A DNA stretch of 64,000 nucleotides from Shewanella morhuae (GTDB taxonomy: Bacteria > Pseudomonadota > Gammaproteobacteria > Enterobacterales > Shewanellaceae). Both the position numbers and the translations under genes were made by a program. How positions within the stretch are numbered: position 1 is the first letter of the stretch; the number at the start of each line of letters is the position of its first letter. The stretch is from the NCBI RefSeq assembly GCF_900156405.1, contig NZ_FTNN01000005.1, forward strand, positions 106,785 through 170,784, in the 5' to 3' direction. The notes beneath the pieces are model-generated. The model made no database searches and had not been told where the DNA came from. It saw only the letters and a list, made by a program, of their open reading frames with translations. Below are positions 45,330-54,495 of this stretch, piece after piece.

Positions 45330-45866
45330 ATGCTGGAACTCTATACCGATAGATTGAAACTCCGGAGCTTACAAGATAGCGACTGGGAACATTTTTATGC
45401 ATTGCACAGTGATCCTGAGATTAATCGCTATGTGCGAGTTCCTGAGTCGCAAGTAGCTCTTCGCAGTAAATTTGATCAGCGTTCTGACACTTGGTTTTAT
45501 GGTTCTGGCGATTGGCTGACCTTAGTGATTGAGACCGTTGATACAGGGCAATTTATCGGGTTAACAGGCCTCTATTGTCAAAGCCTTGATGAGCAACGGG
45601 CTGAAGTAGGTTACTTGCTGGCAGCAGAAGGCCACGGCAAAGGTTATGCAACTGAGAGCTTAAGGGCGGTCATTGATTGGGCCTGCTTAAGTTTTAATCT
45701 TCATAAATTTGTTGGTCATTGTGCCAAAGATAATCATGCATCAGCACGTGTCCTTGAGAAATGTGGTTTTCGGCTTGAGGGTTTGCTCAGACAGCAATTC
45801 AAAATCGGGGAAAATTGGCTTGATGAATGTGCCTATGGTTTACTCGCTGATGAAAGACGCCTCTAG
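45330..45866 (+). CDS. GNAT-family N-acetyltransferase (RimJ/RimL-like)
   Basis: The 178-residue product belongs to the Acetyltransf_3 group of GNATs. It begins MLELYTDRLKLRSLQDSDWE and has the acetyl-CoA loop region EVGYLLAAEGHGKGYATESL near residues 92-111. NHASARVLEKCGFRLEGLLR follows near 135-154, the typical RimJ/RimL-like ending. The substrate (protein N terminus or small molecule) cannot be told. The ATG was chosen at the family start, after a GGAGTTATT site and 23 bases beyond the ppiC terminator. Confidence 0.88.
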   Translation: MLELYTDRLKLRSLQDSDWEHFYALHSDPEINRYVRVPESQVALRSKFDQRSDTWFYGSGDWLTLVIETVDTGQFIGLTGLYCQSLDEQRAEVGYLLAAEGHGKGYATESLRAVIDWACLSFNLHKFVGHCAKDNHASARVLEKCGFRLEGLLRQQFKIGENWLDECAYGLLADERRL

Positions 45867-45898
45867 CCTAATTATCTTCAGCGTATTTGGCGCGGTGC

Positions 45899-45907
45899 TG
45901 GTATAAT
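45899..45907 (+). promoter_or_regulatory. Extended -10 promoter of ybcJ-rraB
   Basis: TGGTATAAT is a perfect extended -10 element. Transcription would start near 45914, about 27 bases before the ybcJ start. Confidence 0.65.
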
Positions 45908-45940
45908 GCCACAGGTTTATTTTTAGAAGGCGTGTACTAA

Positions 45941-46171
45941 GTGACGCAAATTAATCAATTAGCTTTGCATTCTGGCGAAGATTTCATTGAATTGTACAAG
46001 GTATTAAAAGTCCAAGGCATGAGCAGTGCTGGCGGTGAAGCTAAGCATTTTATTGACGAAGGTCAAGTCACTGTTAACGGTGAAGTTGAAACTCGTAAAC
46101 GTAAAAAGATCGTGGCGGGCGATATCGTCAGCTTTAACGGTGAATCAGTTCAAATCATTGCGGCAGAATAA
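45941..46171 (+). CDS. YbcJ-like small S4-domain RNA-binding protein
   Basis: The 76-residue product matches the YbcJ family, a free-standing S4-like RNA-binding domain. It has FIELYKVLKVQGMSSAGGEA, then KHFIDEGQVTVNGEVETRKR and KKIVAGDIVSFNGE. The basic RKRKK stretch fits RNA contact. Its target is not known. Translation starts at GTG; an AGAAGG site lies about ten bases upstream. rraB follows after 22 bases, so these two RNA-related genes are probably co-transcribed. Confidence 0.9.
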   Translation: MTQINQLALHSGEDFIELYKVLKVQGMSSAGGEAKHFIDEGQVTVNGEVETRKRKKIVAGDIVSFNGESVQIIAAE

Positions 46172-46193
46172 GCCTGCAACAGTGGAGCAATAT

Positions 46194-46589
46194 ATGCAAT
46201 TTCCAGATGATGACAATGGTAAAATGCTGGCAGCAATGGCTGAATCGGGAATCGATTTAACTAAAGCGTTAGATGTTGATTTCTTTTTAGTATTTGATGA
46301 TCAACGCGATGCAGAGACAGCGTTAGAAGAGTTAACTAATTCTGACTTGCAAGGCGAGATTGAGCTCAATCTGAATGATGAGCTTGGCAAGTGGGAAATT
46401 ATTGTTTGCCTAAATATGGTACCTGAGTACGACACTTTAGTTGAGCAAGAGGTCATGCTTAATGATTTTGCTGCCGAGTTTGGTGGTACGAGTGACGGTT
46501 GGGGTGTAATGCAACATCAAGACGGTGACGATGAGTTTATAGACGAAGACGACCATGGGCATGTACATGGTCCAAACTGTAACCATTAA
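46194..46589 (+). CDS. rraB: RNase E inhibitor RraB with histidine-rich tail
   Basis: RraB binds RNase E and changes degradosome composition, slowing decay of a subset of mRNAs. The 131-residue product aligns with RraB. The N-terminal part has LDVDFFLVFDDQRDAETALE, then VEQEVMLNDFAAEFGGTSDG and WGVMQHQDGDDEFIDEDD, matching the acidic end of E. coli RraB. It then continues with HGHVHGPNCNH, a histidine- and cysteine-containing tail. The ATG at 46194 follows GTGGAGC. The frame is open far upstream only because it runs through ybcJ in another frame. Confidence 0.9.
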   Translation: MQFPDDDNGKMLAAMAESGIDLTKALDVDFFLVFDDQRDAETALEELTNSDLQGEIELNLNDELGKWEIIVCLNMVPEYDTLVEQEVMLNDFAAEFGGTSDGWGVMQHQDGDDEFIDEDDHGHVHGPNCNH

Positions 46590-46620
46590 TGCTATCCTGT
46601 TAGTTGTTAAATTTAAACGA

Positions 46621-46645
46621 AAACCACCCGAGGGTGGTTTTTTAT
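46621..46645 (+). terminator. Terminator of ybcJ-rraB
   Basis: AAACCACCC pairs with GGGTGGTTT around a two-base loop and is followed by TTTATT. Confidence 0.85.
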
Positions 46646-47080
46646 TACTCATTGTCTGCTATTGGATGCGTTAATGCTAAAGTCTTATCCATGCTCAATC
46701 CCTTGCCAAAATACTTAATATCGCTAAGAAACATCAATCTCTAACAATCAAAGGATAAATCTCCAGTAACCAAGCGATAAAGGCTAGGTTTCTAGTGGTA
46801 GGTAAGGGGATGTCGGCGTGAATAAATTATAAAGGTGGGACATGAGTATTGAGACTTATGGTTTGATTGCAATGTTATGTATCAGTTATTTTTTATGACG
46901 TTAAGTGGTAATAAACCGGTGAGTATATTATTTCCTATGGCGGGTGTTGGAGCCGGAATATCTCACTCTTACGTCACTATATTTGATGTAAAGGCGGTAA
47001 TAACTCCTTTGCATTTAGTTGGCAAACGCAGTCTAATGCTCGGCAATGACTCTCTTTTTATCAACAGAATAATAAAAATT
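46646..47080. other. Intergenic region before the second tauE-like gene
   Basis: No gene of normal size is seen here. A possible 18-codon reading frame with a good AAAGGTGGG site lies at 46842-46898. The tauE frame is open upstream to 46877, but that part lacks family similarity. Confidence 0.4.
46842..46898 (+). CDS. Possible 18-residue hydrophobic small protein
   Basis: The ATG is preceded by AAAGGTGGGAC, one of the best ribosome sites in this gap, and encodes MSIETYGLIAMLCISYFL. The last 12 residues are hydrophobic and could span or dip into a membrane. Length alone gives no support; it could be a leader peptide for the gene downstream or mere chance. Confidence 0.2.
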   Translation: MSIETYGLIAMLCISYFL

Positions 47081-47851
47081 ATGGAATTTGAATTAACTCT
47101 ACAAATCGCAGCAATACTTTTTGCCGTGGCACTGGTGGCAGGTTTTATTGATTCAATTGCCGGTGGCGGTGGTTTATTAACAATTCCGGCACTCATGTGG
47201 GCTGGATTACCGCCTACGGTTGCCTTAGGGACCAATAAGTTACAGGCTTGTGGCGGTAGTTTTTTTGCGAGCTGGTACTTTGTGCGCAAGGGGCTGGTTG
47301 ATCTTAAGTCGGTTAAGTTAGCTTTAATTTGTGCGTTTATCGGCGCTGCATTAGGGACTGTTTTAGTTCAACTTGTTGATACTAAAGTGCTCGAATTGAT
47401 GTTGCCATTTTTAATATTGGCCATTGGTTGTTACTTTTTGTTTTCGAAAAAGATATCTGAGGATGATAAACATCAAGTGCTCACACCGACCGCGTTTGCG
47501 TTCACTGCGGCTTTAGGCGTTGGCTTGTACGATGGTTTTTTTGGTCCAGGTACCGGCAGTTTTTTTGCATTAGCTTTTGTATCATTAGCTGGTTTTGGTT
47601 TGGCAAAGGCTACAGCTCACGCGAAGCTGCTAAATTTTTCGACCAATATCGCCTCGTTGATCTTTTTTGCCTTAGGCGGGAAAGTGATTTGGTTATTGGG
47701 GTTAGTAATGCTGGCCGGACAAGCCATTGGCGCAACCTTAGGTTCTCGTTTAGTGGTGACTAAAGGCACTAAGATCATTAAGCCACTCGTGGTGACTATG
47801 TCCCTTGCGATGAGCTTTAAACTGCTCGCAACGCAATACCAGTTATTCTAA
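47081..47851 (+). CDS. TauE/SafE-family membrane transporter (second of two)
   Basis: The 256-residue membrane protein has the TauE/SafE motif GFIDSIAGGGGLLTIPALMW near residues 23-42 and the second-half copy GLYDGFFGPGTGSFFALAFV, with about eight membrane segments. Family members are proposed anion exporters for sulfite or organosulfur compounds; the substrate is not visible. It is related to, but distinct from, the copy next to priC. The ATG at 47081 (MEFELTLQIAAIL) fits the family start though its ribosome site is weak; longer in-frame starts exist upstream. Confidence 0.86.
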   Translation: MEFELTLQIAAILFAVALVAGFIDSIAGGGGLLTIPALMWAGLPPTVALGTNKLQACGGSFFASWYFVRKGLVDLKSVKLALICAFIGAALGTVLVQLVDTKVLELMLPFLILAIGCYFLFSKKISEDDKHQVLTPTAFAFTAALGVGLYDGFFGPGTGSFFALAFVSLAGFGLAKATAHAKLLNFSTNIASLIFFALGGKVIWLLGLVMLAGQAIGATLGSRLVVTKGTKIIKPLVVTMSLAMSFKLLATQYQLF

Positions 47852-48221
47852 TAGACAATCAATAGGCGCAGCCTTAAACGGCGCGTTAGCTTATCTTAGT
47901 GCGCTATTTTATCTGAATGATGTCAACCTTGGCTTAACAGTTAGGTCGAGGATGATATCGCAGTGTAGAACCTTCCAATACTATCAAAAATCCCACCTCC
48001 TATTTTGGCAATAGGTGTACTCTTTCAAGGTTTTTGAATAGTATATCCCGTCCTTTTTAATACACTTTTTGTGTTCTTATTTTTCTATGTGTATTTTAAC
48101 ACTATGTTTTACTTATTAAGATTTAATTAGATTTGAATACGTAAATTGTTTACCTTATTTTGCGTTAATGGGCGATACGAGTGCTTAGCTTTGGCGCCAT
48201 CACTTTGTTAAAAGAGCGATT
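47852..48221. other. Intergenic region between tauE-like gene and sbcD
   Basis: A weak hairpin (GCGCGTTAG with CTTAGTGCGC, with wobble pairs, then TATTTT) at about 47881-47910 may end the tauE-like transcript. The rest is AT-rich and holds nothing I recognise apart from the presumed sbcD promoter. Confidence 0.4.
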
Positions 48222-49367
48222 ATGAAATTTATCCATACCTCAGACTGGCATATTGGCCGCCAGTTACACAATCAGTCATTACTAGATGATCAAGTCTTTG
48301 TGCTCGAGCAAATTATTGCTTTGGCAAGTGAGCATAAGGTTGATGCTGTGATTGTTGCGGGGGATATTTATGACCGTTCGATTCCGCCAGCTAATGCAGT
48401 TGCGTTATTAGATGATGTGCTTAATCGTTTGGTACATGGTTTAGGCTTGCAAGTGATTATGATTGCTGGAAACCATGACGGCCACGAGCGTTTGGGTTTT
48501 GCAGCAAAACAAATGGCGGCAAGTGGGTTACACATTATTGGGCCACTGAGCGTTAATATTCATCCTATTACTTTGTCGAGTTTAAGCGGTGATGTGGTTT
48601 TTTATCCCCTGCCTTATGCTGATCCAGCCACCGTGCGCCACGTATTTGAGTGCGAGGCTGCGAGCCACGAAATGGCTATGGATATTTTGCTTGAGCAAGT
48701 GCGTCAGCACGATAGTCAAGGCTTACCCAAAGTGGTGATTGGCCACTGCTTTTTGGATGGTGGCAGTGAGTCAGAATCAGAGCGACCGCTCAGTATTGGC
48801 GGCGCCGACAAAATATCGCCAAAGCTATTTACTGAATTTGATTATGTTGCATTAGGCCATTTGCACGGGCCACAATACAAAGGCGCCGAACATGTGCGCT
48901 ATTCAGGTTCGATTTTAAAATATTCCTTTAGCGAACAACATCAACACAAGTCGGTAACCTTAGTTGAACTTGGCGCGCAAACGCCGCTAAATATTCGTTT
49001 ATTACCATTAACGTCGATGCGTGATGTGCGCATCTTAGAGGGGGAATTAGAAACATTACTCGCTCAAGGCAAAACGGATATAAAGCGTGAAGATTACCTG
49101 ATGGTGAGACTACTGGATAAACATGCCATTTTAGATGCTATGGGCAAACTCAGAGCCGTTTACCCTAATGTACTGCATTTAGAGCGCACAGGCTTGATGG
49201 CGGGGCAGCAGCAAGTCGCTTTAAGCCGCGATCATATCAAAAAAGGCGAAATGGATATGTTCTGCGACTTTTTCTCTCAGGTGTCTGGCGAGCCATTAAC
49301 GCAGGCACAGCAAACTGTGATGGACGACCTCTTGACTAAGTTGCACAATGAGGAGCGTCAAGCATGA
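48222..49367 (+). CDS. sbcD: Nuclease subunit SbcD (Mre11-like)
   Basis: SbcD is the Mre11-type nuclease of the SbcCD complex, which cuts DNA hairpins and protein-blocked ends. The 381-residue product has the calcineurin-type phosphoesterase motifs in order: HTSDWHIGRQL near 5-15, GDIYDRSIPP near 47-56, AGNHDGHERLG near 83-93, and ALGHLHGPQY. Its length is close to the family norm. Its last codons overlap the start of sbcC by four bases (ATGA). Confidence 0.97.
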   Translation: MKFIHTSDWHIGRQLHNQSLLDDQVFVLEQIIALASEHKVDAVIVAGDIYDRSIPPANAVALLDDVLNRLVHGLGLQVIMIAGNHDGHERLGFAAKQMAASGLHIIGPLSVNIHPITLSSLSGDVVFYPLPYADPATVRHVFECEAASHEMAMDILLEQVRQHDSQGLPKVVIGHCFLDGGSESESERPLSIGGADKISPKLFTEFDYVALGHLHGPQYKGAEHVRYSGSILKYSFSEQHQHKSVTLVELGAQTPLNIRLLPLTSMRDVRILEGELETLLAQGKTDIKREDYLMVRLLDKHAILDAMGKLRAVYPNVLHLERTGLMAGQQQVALSRDHIKKGEMDMFCDFFSQVSGEPLTQAQQTVMDDLLTKLHNEERQA

Positions 49368-52300
49368 GACCCCTTAGCCTTTCAATGTCAGCCTTTGGCC
49401 CCTTTGCATCAACTCAATCACTTGATTTTACAGCGCTTGGCACTAATCCATTATTTTTAATTAATGGGCCAACAGGTGCGGGTAAAACGACCTTGCTCGA
49501 CGGTATTTGTTTTGCGCTTTACGGCAAAACTACGGGTAACGAGCGTGAAGGCAGTCAGATGCGTTGCGATATGGCCGATGATAACTTGCTCACTGAGGTC
49601 ACATTTAGCTTTCAGCTTGGCAGTAATCACTATCGTATTCGACGCGTGCCAGAGCAAGATAGAGTAAAAAAAAGCGGCGATGGCTCAACGGTACAAAAGC
49701 CTGAAGCTCAGCTCTATAAAATTGACGCTGATGGCAATGAAAGCTTGCTTGTGGCGAGTAAAGTCTCTGAGGCGACTGCTGAAATTGAAGCCTTAACAGG
49801 GCTTGATGTCGAACAGTTTCGCCAAGTCATGGTATTGCCACAGGGCAAGTTCCGTGAGTTATTAATGGCAGATTCTAAGGCGCGTGAGCAGATATTTAGT
49901 CAATTATTTCAAACTCATATTTATCGCCGCATTGAAGATTCCTTAAAAAGTAAGGCAGCGGATATTCGCGCCTTAGTAAAAGACCAGCGTAGTCGTCGCG
50001 ATGGCATCTTACAAAGTGCGGCTGTTGCATCCGATGATGAACTGAATAATGAATTAGCTAAGCTCGCACCAGAACTTGAAGTGGCCCAAAGCGCGAAAGA
50101 GCAGGCATTACAACAACAGCAACTTATCATCAAGCGGGGCGCCGCTGCGCAGCATTTACTGGCCGATTTTACTCAGCTGGATGTGTTAACTCGAACTGCT
50201 GCAGAGCTTAGTGCGCAGCAAAATAATATTAAGGCTAAAAGTCACGCAGTGGAACTTGCTAAGCAAGCGCAACGTTTAGGGCCAATCGTTGAAGTGTTTT
50301 TGTCCCGTGAGCAAGAATCTAAATCAGCAAACCTTAACCTTAACCACACAAAAACAGCCTTATTAAATACTAAGCAAGCTTTTGAAAGTGCTGAACTAAA
50401 AGCAACAGGGTTACCCGTGTTGGAAGCGCAGTTACTTGAAAAGGAGCAAGCTAAACCGCAACTGAATGCATTAGGACCTCAGCTTAGGGAACTCGATAAA
50501 CTCACTAAGACAGTCGAGCAAGAACAACAGCTGTTAACTAAGGCTAAGGCGCAGTTTCTGGCTAGCAAAAATGAATTAACCGCTGTTAGCCAAAAACGCC
50601 GTGAACTGGAATCAACTCTGCCACCATTACAAGCTAGCAGTGAAGCTCGTCTGTCATTACAGCAATCGCACCAGCAGCAACAGCAGGTATTATCTGCTTA
50701 TCAGCAATGGCAACAGGTGGCGGTCAGAGTTGCTTCAACACTGGCTAAACTTGACAAGGCTAAGGCGCAAGGCCAACTGCTTAATACTCAACATCAACAA
50801 GCACAGATAGCGCATAAAACCCTATTGTTGACTTGGCATCAAGGGCAGGCGGCTATTTTAGCTCGGCAATTACAGCAAGATGAACCTTGCCCTGTATGCG
50901 GTAGCACAATCCACCCACAGCCAGCGCAGAGCCAAGAAGCGCTGCCCAGTGATGAAGCGCTGCAATCAGCCCAAGATGCAGAAGCCTATGCCCAAGATAT
51001 GTTGAGTAAGGCAAGAGCTGAATATCGGGGCTTTCAAACGCAGTTAGAAACCTTGCAGCAACAATCGCAGGATCTCGCAGCACAATTAGGCGTTGCAGTT
51101 GATACTTCTCTCGATGAACATACGCATACTTTGGCGCAATTGGCTTCTTCACTTACAACAGCCGAACAAGCCCACTTAAGTTTGCAGCAGCTGCAGCAAG
51201 ATATCGTGCTGCTACAGATGCAAGAAACGCAATTACAGCAAAAGCTGGAGCAAGGACACGCGCAAGAAAATACCTCGCAATCAAAGGTTGATGTATTGCA
51301 AGGGCAGCTAGCGCAAATGCAGCAAAATGTACCGAAGGAGCTGGCTACGCTCGAGGTATTAAACGCTGCAATAGCACAAAACCAACAAGATATTAATCAT
51401 GTTAAACAACAGATTGCCAGCATTCGCGAGCTTCAACTACAAACTGGGCAGGCTTTTGTCGCCGCTAAAGCTGCGTTAAATGGAGCAGAGAACACCGCTG
51501 AGACCGCACTAACGCAGTTAACTCGAGCACAGCAGCAGCTCAGTCAACAGTTATTAGCTGCCGGTTTTACCGATCAACAAGCTTTGCTTGAGGCCATGTT
51601 GGATGAGCAGCAACTACATCTACTAGCAAGTGAGATTGAAGCGTACCAGCAGCAATGTGCGTTAATTCAAGCCCAGAGTGAGCAACTGACACTTAAGCTT
51701 AAAGATAAAGTACCGCCCGATAGCACTAAGCTTGCGGCAGAGCTTGAGATGGCGCAGCAAGCATTACACACTGCCGAACACACATGGCAACAGCTCCATA
51801 CTCGAGCTGCGCTTCTGCTTCAAACACAAACCCAGCTGAATATTGCCGATACGAAAGCTAAGAGTTTAGAAGATGAGTATGCGGTTATTGGCACGCTCGC
51901 CGACGTTGCTAATGGTAATACGGGCAATAAAATTAGCTTGCAGCGTTTTGTCTTAAGTGTGTTGCTTGATGATGTGTTACTTGAAGCCAGTCATAGGCTG
52001 CATTTGATGAGTAAAGGGCGTTATCGCTTATTGCGTAAGGAAGATAGAGCAAAAGGTAACAAGGCTTCAGGCCTAGAGTTAGAAGTCGAAGATGCCTACA
52101 CCTCAAAAGTACGTCCTGTGGCGACCTTAAGTGGCGGTGAGAGTTTTATGGCGGCATTATCAATGGCATTAGGGTTATCCGATGTGGTGCAAGCCTATGC
52201 AGGTGGCATCAAACTCGACACCTTATTTATTGATGAAGGCTTTGGTAGTTTGGACCAAGATTCATTAGAATTGGCCATTCGAACCCTGATGGATCTGCAA

Positions 52301-52420
52301 TCATCAGGCCGTATGATAGGGGTAATATCGCACGTCTCAGAGATGAAAGAGCAGATAAATACCCGCATCGATATCCATAAAACCTCACATGGGAGTGAAA
52401 TGGTGGTTGTTTTACCTTAG
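49364..52420 (+). CDS. sbcC: SMC-like ATPase subunit SbcC (Rad50-like)
   Basis: SbcC is the Rad50-type ATPase that gates SbcD. The 1018-residue protein has the N-terminal Walker A GPTGAGKTTLLDG near 34-46 and long glutamine-rich coiled coils. The zinc hook is DEPCPVCGSTIHP, with Cys509 and Cys512, roughly in the middle. The C-terminal signature is TLSGGESFMAAL, and Walker B is LDTLFIDEGFGSLD. The architecture is complete. The glutamine-rich coiled coil is compositionally striking but normal in type. Confidence 0.97.
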   Translation: MRPLSLSMSAFGPFASTQSLDFTALGTNPLFLINGPTGAGKTTLLDGICFALYGKTTGNEREGSQMRCDMADDNLLTEVTFSFQLGSNHYRIRRVPEQDRVKKSGDGSTVQKPEAQLYKIDADGNESLLVASKVSEATAEIEALTGLDVEQFRQVMVLPQGKFRELLMADSKAREQIFSQLFQTHIYRRIEDSLKSKAADIRALVKDQRSRRDGILQSAAVASDDELNNELAKLAPELEVAQSAKEQALQQQQLIIKRGAAAQHLLADFTQLDVLTRTAAELSAQQNNIKAKSHAVELAKQAQRLGPIVEVFLSREQESKSANLNLNHTKTALLNTKQAFESAELKATGLPVLEAQLLEKEQAKPQLNALGPQLRELDKLTKTVEQEQQLLTKAKAQFLASKNELTAVSQKRRELESTLPPLQASSEARLSLQQSHQQQQQVLSAYQQWQQVAVRVASTLAKLDKAKAQGQLLNTQHQQAQIAHKTLLLTWHQGQAAILARQLQQDEPCPVCGSTIHPQPAQSQEALPSDEALQSAQDAEAYAQDMLSKARAEYRGFQTQLETLQQQSQDLAAQLGVAVDTSLDEHTHTLAQLASSLTTAEQAHLSLQQLQQDIVLLQMQETQLQQKLEQGHAQENTSQSKVDVLQGQLAQMQQNVPKELATLEVLNAAIAQNQQDINHVKQQIASIRELQLQTGQAFVAAKAALNGAENTAETALTQLTRAQQQLSQQLLAAGFTDQQALLEAMLDEQQLHLLASEIEAYQQQCALIQAQSEQLTLKLKDKVPPDSTKLAAELEMAQQALHTAEHTWQQLHTRAALLLQTQTQLNIADTKAKSLEDEYAVIGTLADVANGNTGNKISLQRFVLSVLLDDVLLEASHRLHLMSKGRYRLLRKEDRAKGNKASGLELEVEDAYTSKVRPVATLSGGESFMAALSMALGLSDVVQAYAGGIKLDTLFIDEGFGSLDQDSLELAIRTLMDLQSSGRMIGVISHVSEMKEQINTRIDIHKTSHGSEMVVVLP

Positions 52421-52684
52421 CCGCTTACTTTCTACAGAAGTCGCATTTAAACATTTGTTTTTAATCTGTTATTTGTTGTGATTTTTTCGTGTTTAACATT
52501 GGGAAATATAAGGGGAATTAATTTGAAGTGCGAACTAGCGCATGTTTCTTGTTAATATCGGGCTAAAAGTGCGAAATAGCGATTGTCATAATCGTTTTTT
52601 TGGGATAAGTTGGAAAAAATTAGAGCTTCCCTTTAAGGGGCTGGTTCAAAAATAGAGTACAAAGTTAACGAAAGGTGAGAAGCG

Positions 52685-53986
52685 TTGCAAACAGGCAAAC
52701 CCAACTTTATCAACTTATCGCAATCCCGTTTGCAGAACTTATCATCAAAACAGAAGAACATTCTATTAATGGGTGGCCTGTTGATTGGCGCTGCTATGCT
52801 AATGCCTAATAGTAGCAATATCATGCCTACTGCACAGCGGATCCCTATTACCCTCGATATCGAAAATATACTACCTCAAGTTTCTGAGTCTCAAGAAACT
52901 GAAAATAGTGCATTCATCAGTAATATCCCTCATTTCGAACGCGTTATTGCCTCTGGTGATACATTGAGTGGCTTGTTTTCAAAAGCGGGCGTTGATCAAC
53001 AGACTATGTATAAGGTGTTAGAAGCTGATTTAAATATCCTCGCACTTGATACTTTATTACCCGGCAACAGAATTCAATTTTGGTTAGATAACGAAGGCCA
53101 ACTACAGAAATTAGAACTTTATTTTAACACTGCCCGCCAAGTTGTTTTTACTCGTTATGAAGATGGTAGTTTTAATGTTGAGGAAGTTAACGTAGAAGGT
53201 GTTTGGCAAAATCGTATTATCAGTGGGGATATTAAAGGCTCTTTTTATGTTTCGGCACAAAAAATGGGTTTAGCGGCCGCCGACATTCAGCGCATTGAAG
53301 ATTTACTCAAAGAAAAGTTAAATTTCGCCCGTGATTTACGTGCTGGTGATCAATTTTCTGTTTTGGTAAATGATCAATATGTTGAAGGCGAAGCCACAGG
53401 AAGTAGCCAAATTTTAGGGGTGACAATTAAAACGGGTCGGTCTGAAATTAGTGCATTCCAATATTCTGATGGTAGTTATTACGATGCTAAAGGGCAAAGT
53501 TTAGTTCGCGCATTCCAGCGTTATCCGTTAGCTAAGCAACCGCGTATGAGCTCTCGTTTTAACGCATATCGTAAACATCCTATTACTGGCCGTATTTCAC
53601 CACATAACGGTACTGACTTTTCCGTTCCTATCGGCACTAAAGTTATTGCCCCTGGGGACGGTATCGTAAGTTTAGTGACAGACCACCAGTTTGCCGGTAA
53701 ATATATTGTGATTGAGCATGGTGGTAAGTACCGTACTCGTTATTTACATTTATCTAAAGCACTTGTGCGTAAAGGCCAACGTGTTACTCGCGGACAAGTT
53801 ATTGCTTTATCGGGTAATACTGGGCGTTCGACAGGGCCACATTTACATTATGAATTCCATATTAACGGTAAACCAGTTGATCCGTTAAAAGCAGATATTC
53901 CAATGTCTAGTCAGTTAGCCAACCAAGACTTACAAATATTTACTAACTTAGTCGAGAGTCGCCAAGCGATGATGAACTTAGGCTAA
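52685..53986 (+). CDS. MepM-like murein DD-endopeptidase (M23 family)
   Basis: The 433-residue protein resembles MepM (YebA), which cuts peptide cross-links in peptidoglycan to let the wall expand. It has one membrane anchor near 28-46 (ILLMGGLLIGAAMLMP) and a LysM-like region (RVIASGDTLSGLFSKAGVD). A middle domain follows, then the M23 lytic domain with zinc ligands in HNGTDFSVPIG (His307, Asp311) and HLHYEFHING (His386 and His388). The start is TTG at 52685 with AAGGTGAG upstream; a later ATG would cut into the membrane anchor. It is transcribed alone. Confidence 0.9.
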   Translation: MQTGKPNFINLSQSRLQNLSSKQKNILLMGGLLIGAAMLMPNSSNIMPTAQRIPITLDIENILPQVSESQETENSAFISNIPHFERVIASGDTLSGLFSKAGVDQQTMYKVLEADLNILALDTLLPGNRIQFWLDNEGQLQKLELYFNTARQVVFTRYEDGSFNVEEVNVEGVWQNRIISGDIKGSFYVSAQKMGLAAADIQRIEDLLKEKLNFARDLRAGDQFSVLVNDQYVEGEATGSSQILGVTIKTGRSEISAFQYSDGSYYDAKGQSLVRAFQRYPLAKQPRMSSRFNAYRKHPITGRISPHNGTDFSVPIGTKVIAPGDGIVSLVTDHQFAGKYIVIEHGGKYRTRYLHLSKALVRKGQRVTRGQVIALSGNTGRSTGPHLHYEFHINGKPVDPLKADIPMSSQLANQDLQIFTNLVESRQAMMNLG

Positions 53987-54060
53987 GTAATTGGCTTAGA
54001 CGATGAATTAGAGTTGATTAAAACCTGAATAATCCATAATAACCACATTACTAAAGATAT

Positions 54061-54098
54061 AAAAATACCGATAACACTTAAGTGCCATCGGTATTTTT
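54061..54098 (+). terminator. Terminator of the mepM-like gene
   Basis: AAAAATACCGAT pairs perfectly with ATCGGTATTTTT, with an inner CACTT/AAGTG stem. It is near-symmetric and could act on both strands. Confidence 0.85.
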
Positions 54099-54495
54099 AT
54101 ATCTGTTATGTCACTTATCTCAAGGCTATGTTATTTACACCATAATAGCCTCTGCATTCTATAAGCATTTTTCTTATCACAAAATCAGCTTAAATTTCAT
54201 TCAAACTTGTCGGTAATGAATGTATCAGAATAAGATAAGAGCGCAGTAAAGGCTTAGTGATTGTCGTGAGTATATGTGTAGTTGAGATAGCTTAATGGCA
54301 GAACTTAGCGTTCGAGTGTCCCATTGAATAATTGGGGTACAGTGATTGAGAGCAATTATTTAGATCATCGTCTATTAACTGGTTTGAGGTCTTTGAATTA
54401 TTTTTTAGCGCACACAGACATTATCTGCCTTTGAATACTGGACCATTTACTTTAGCAACCAGCATCGCTTCATTTTAAATGAGGAATATTATTAT
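54099..54495. other. Intergenic region, nothing recognised
   Basis: This AT-rich DNA lies between convergent genes. A short stretch at 54281-54335 has a superficial tRNA look (TAGCTTAATGGCAGAAC, TTCGAG) but cannot fold as a tRNA. Confidence 0.5.

Noticed and set aside
46026..46193. Upstream extension of the rraB frame
   Set aside because: It overlaps ybcJ in another frame and is a by-product of that gene's codons.
46877..47080. 68-codon N-terminal extension of the second TauE-like protein
   Set aside because: The family starts at MEFELT, just before the first membrane motif; the upstream residues have no family pattern.
54281..54335. tRNA-like stretch TAGCTTAATGGCAGAAC followed by TTCGAG
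   Set aside because: Only five bases separate the D-arm-like and T-arm-like parts, there is no anticodon arm, and the T-stem closing pair fails. It is neither a tRNA nor a convincing remnant.
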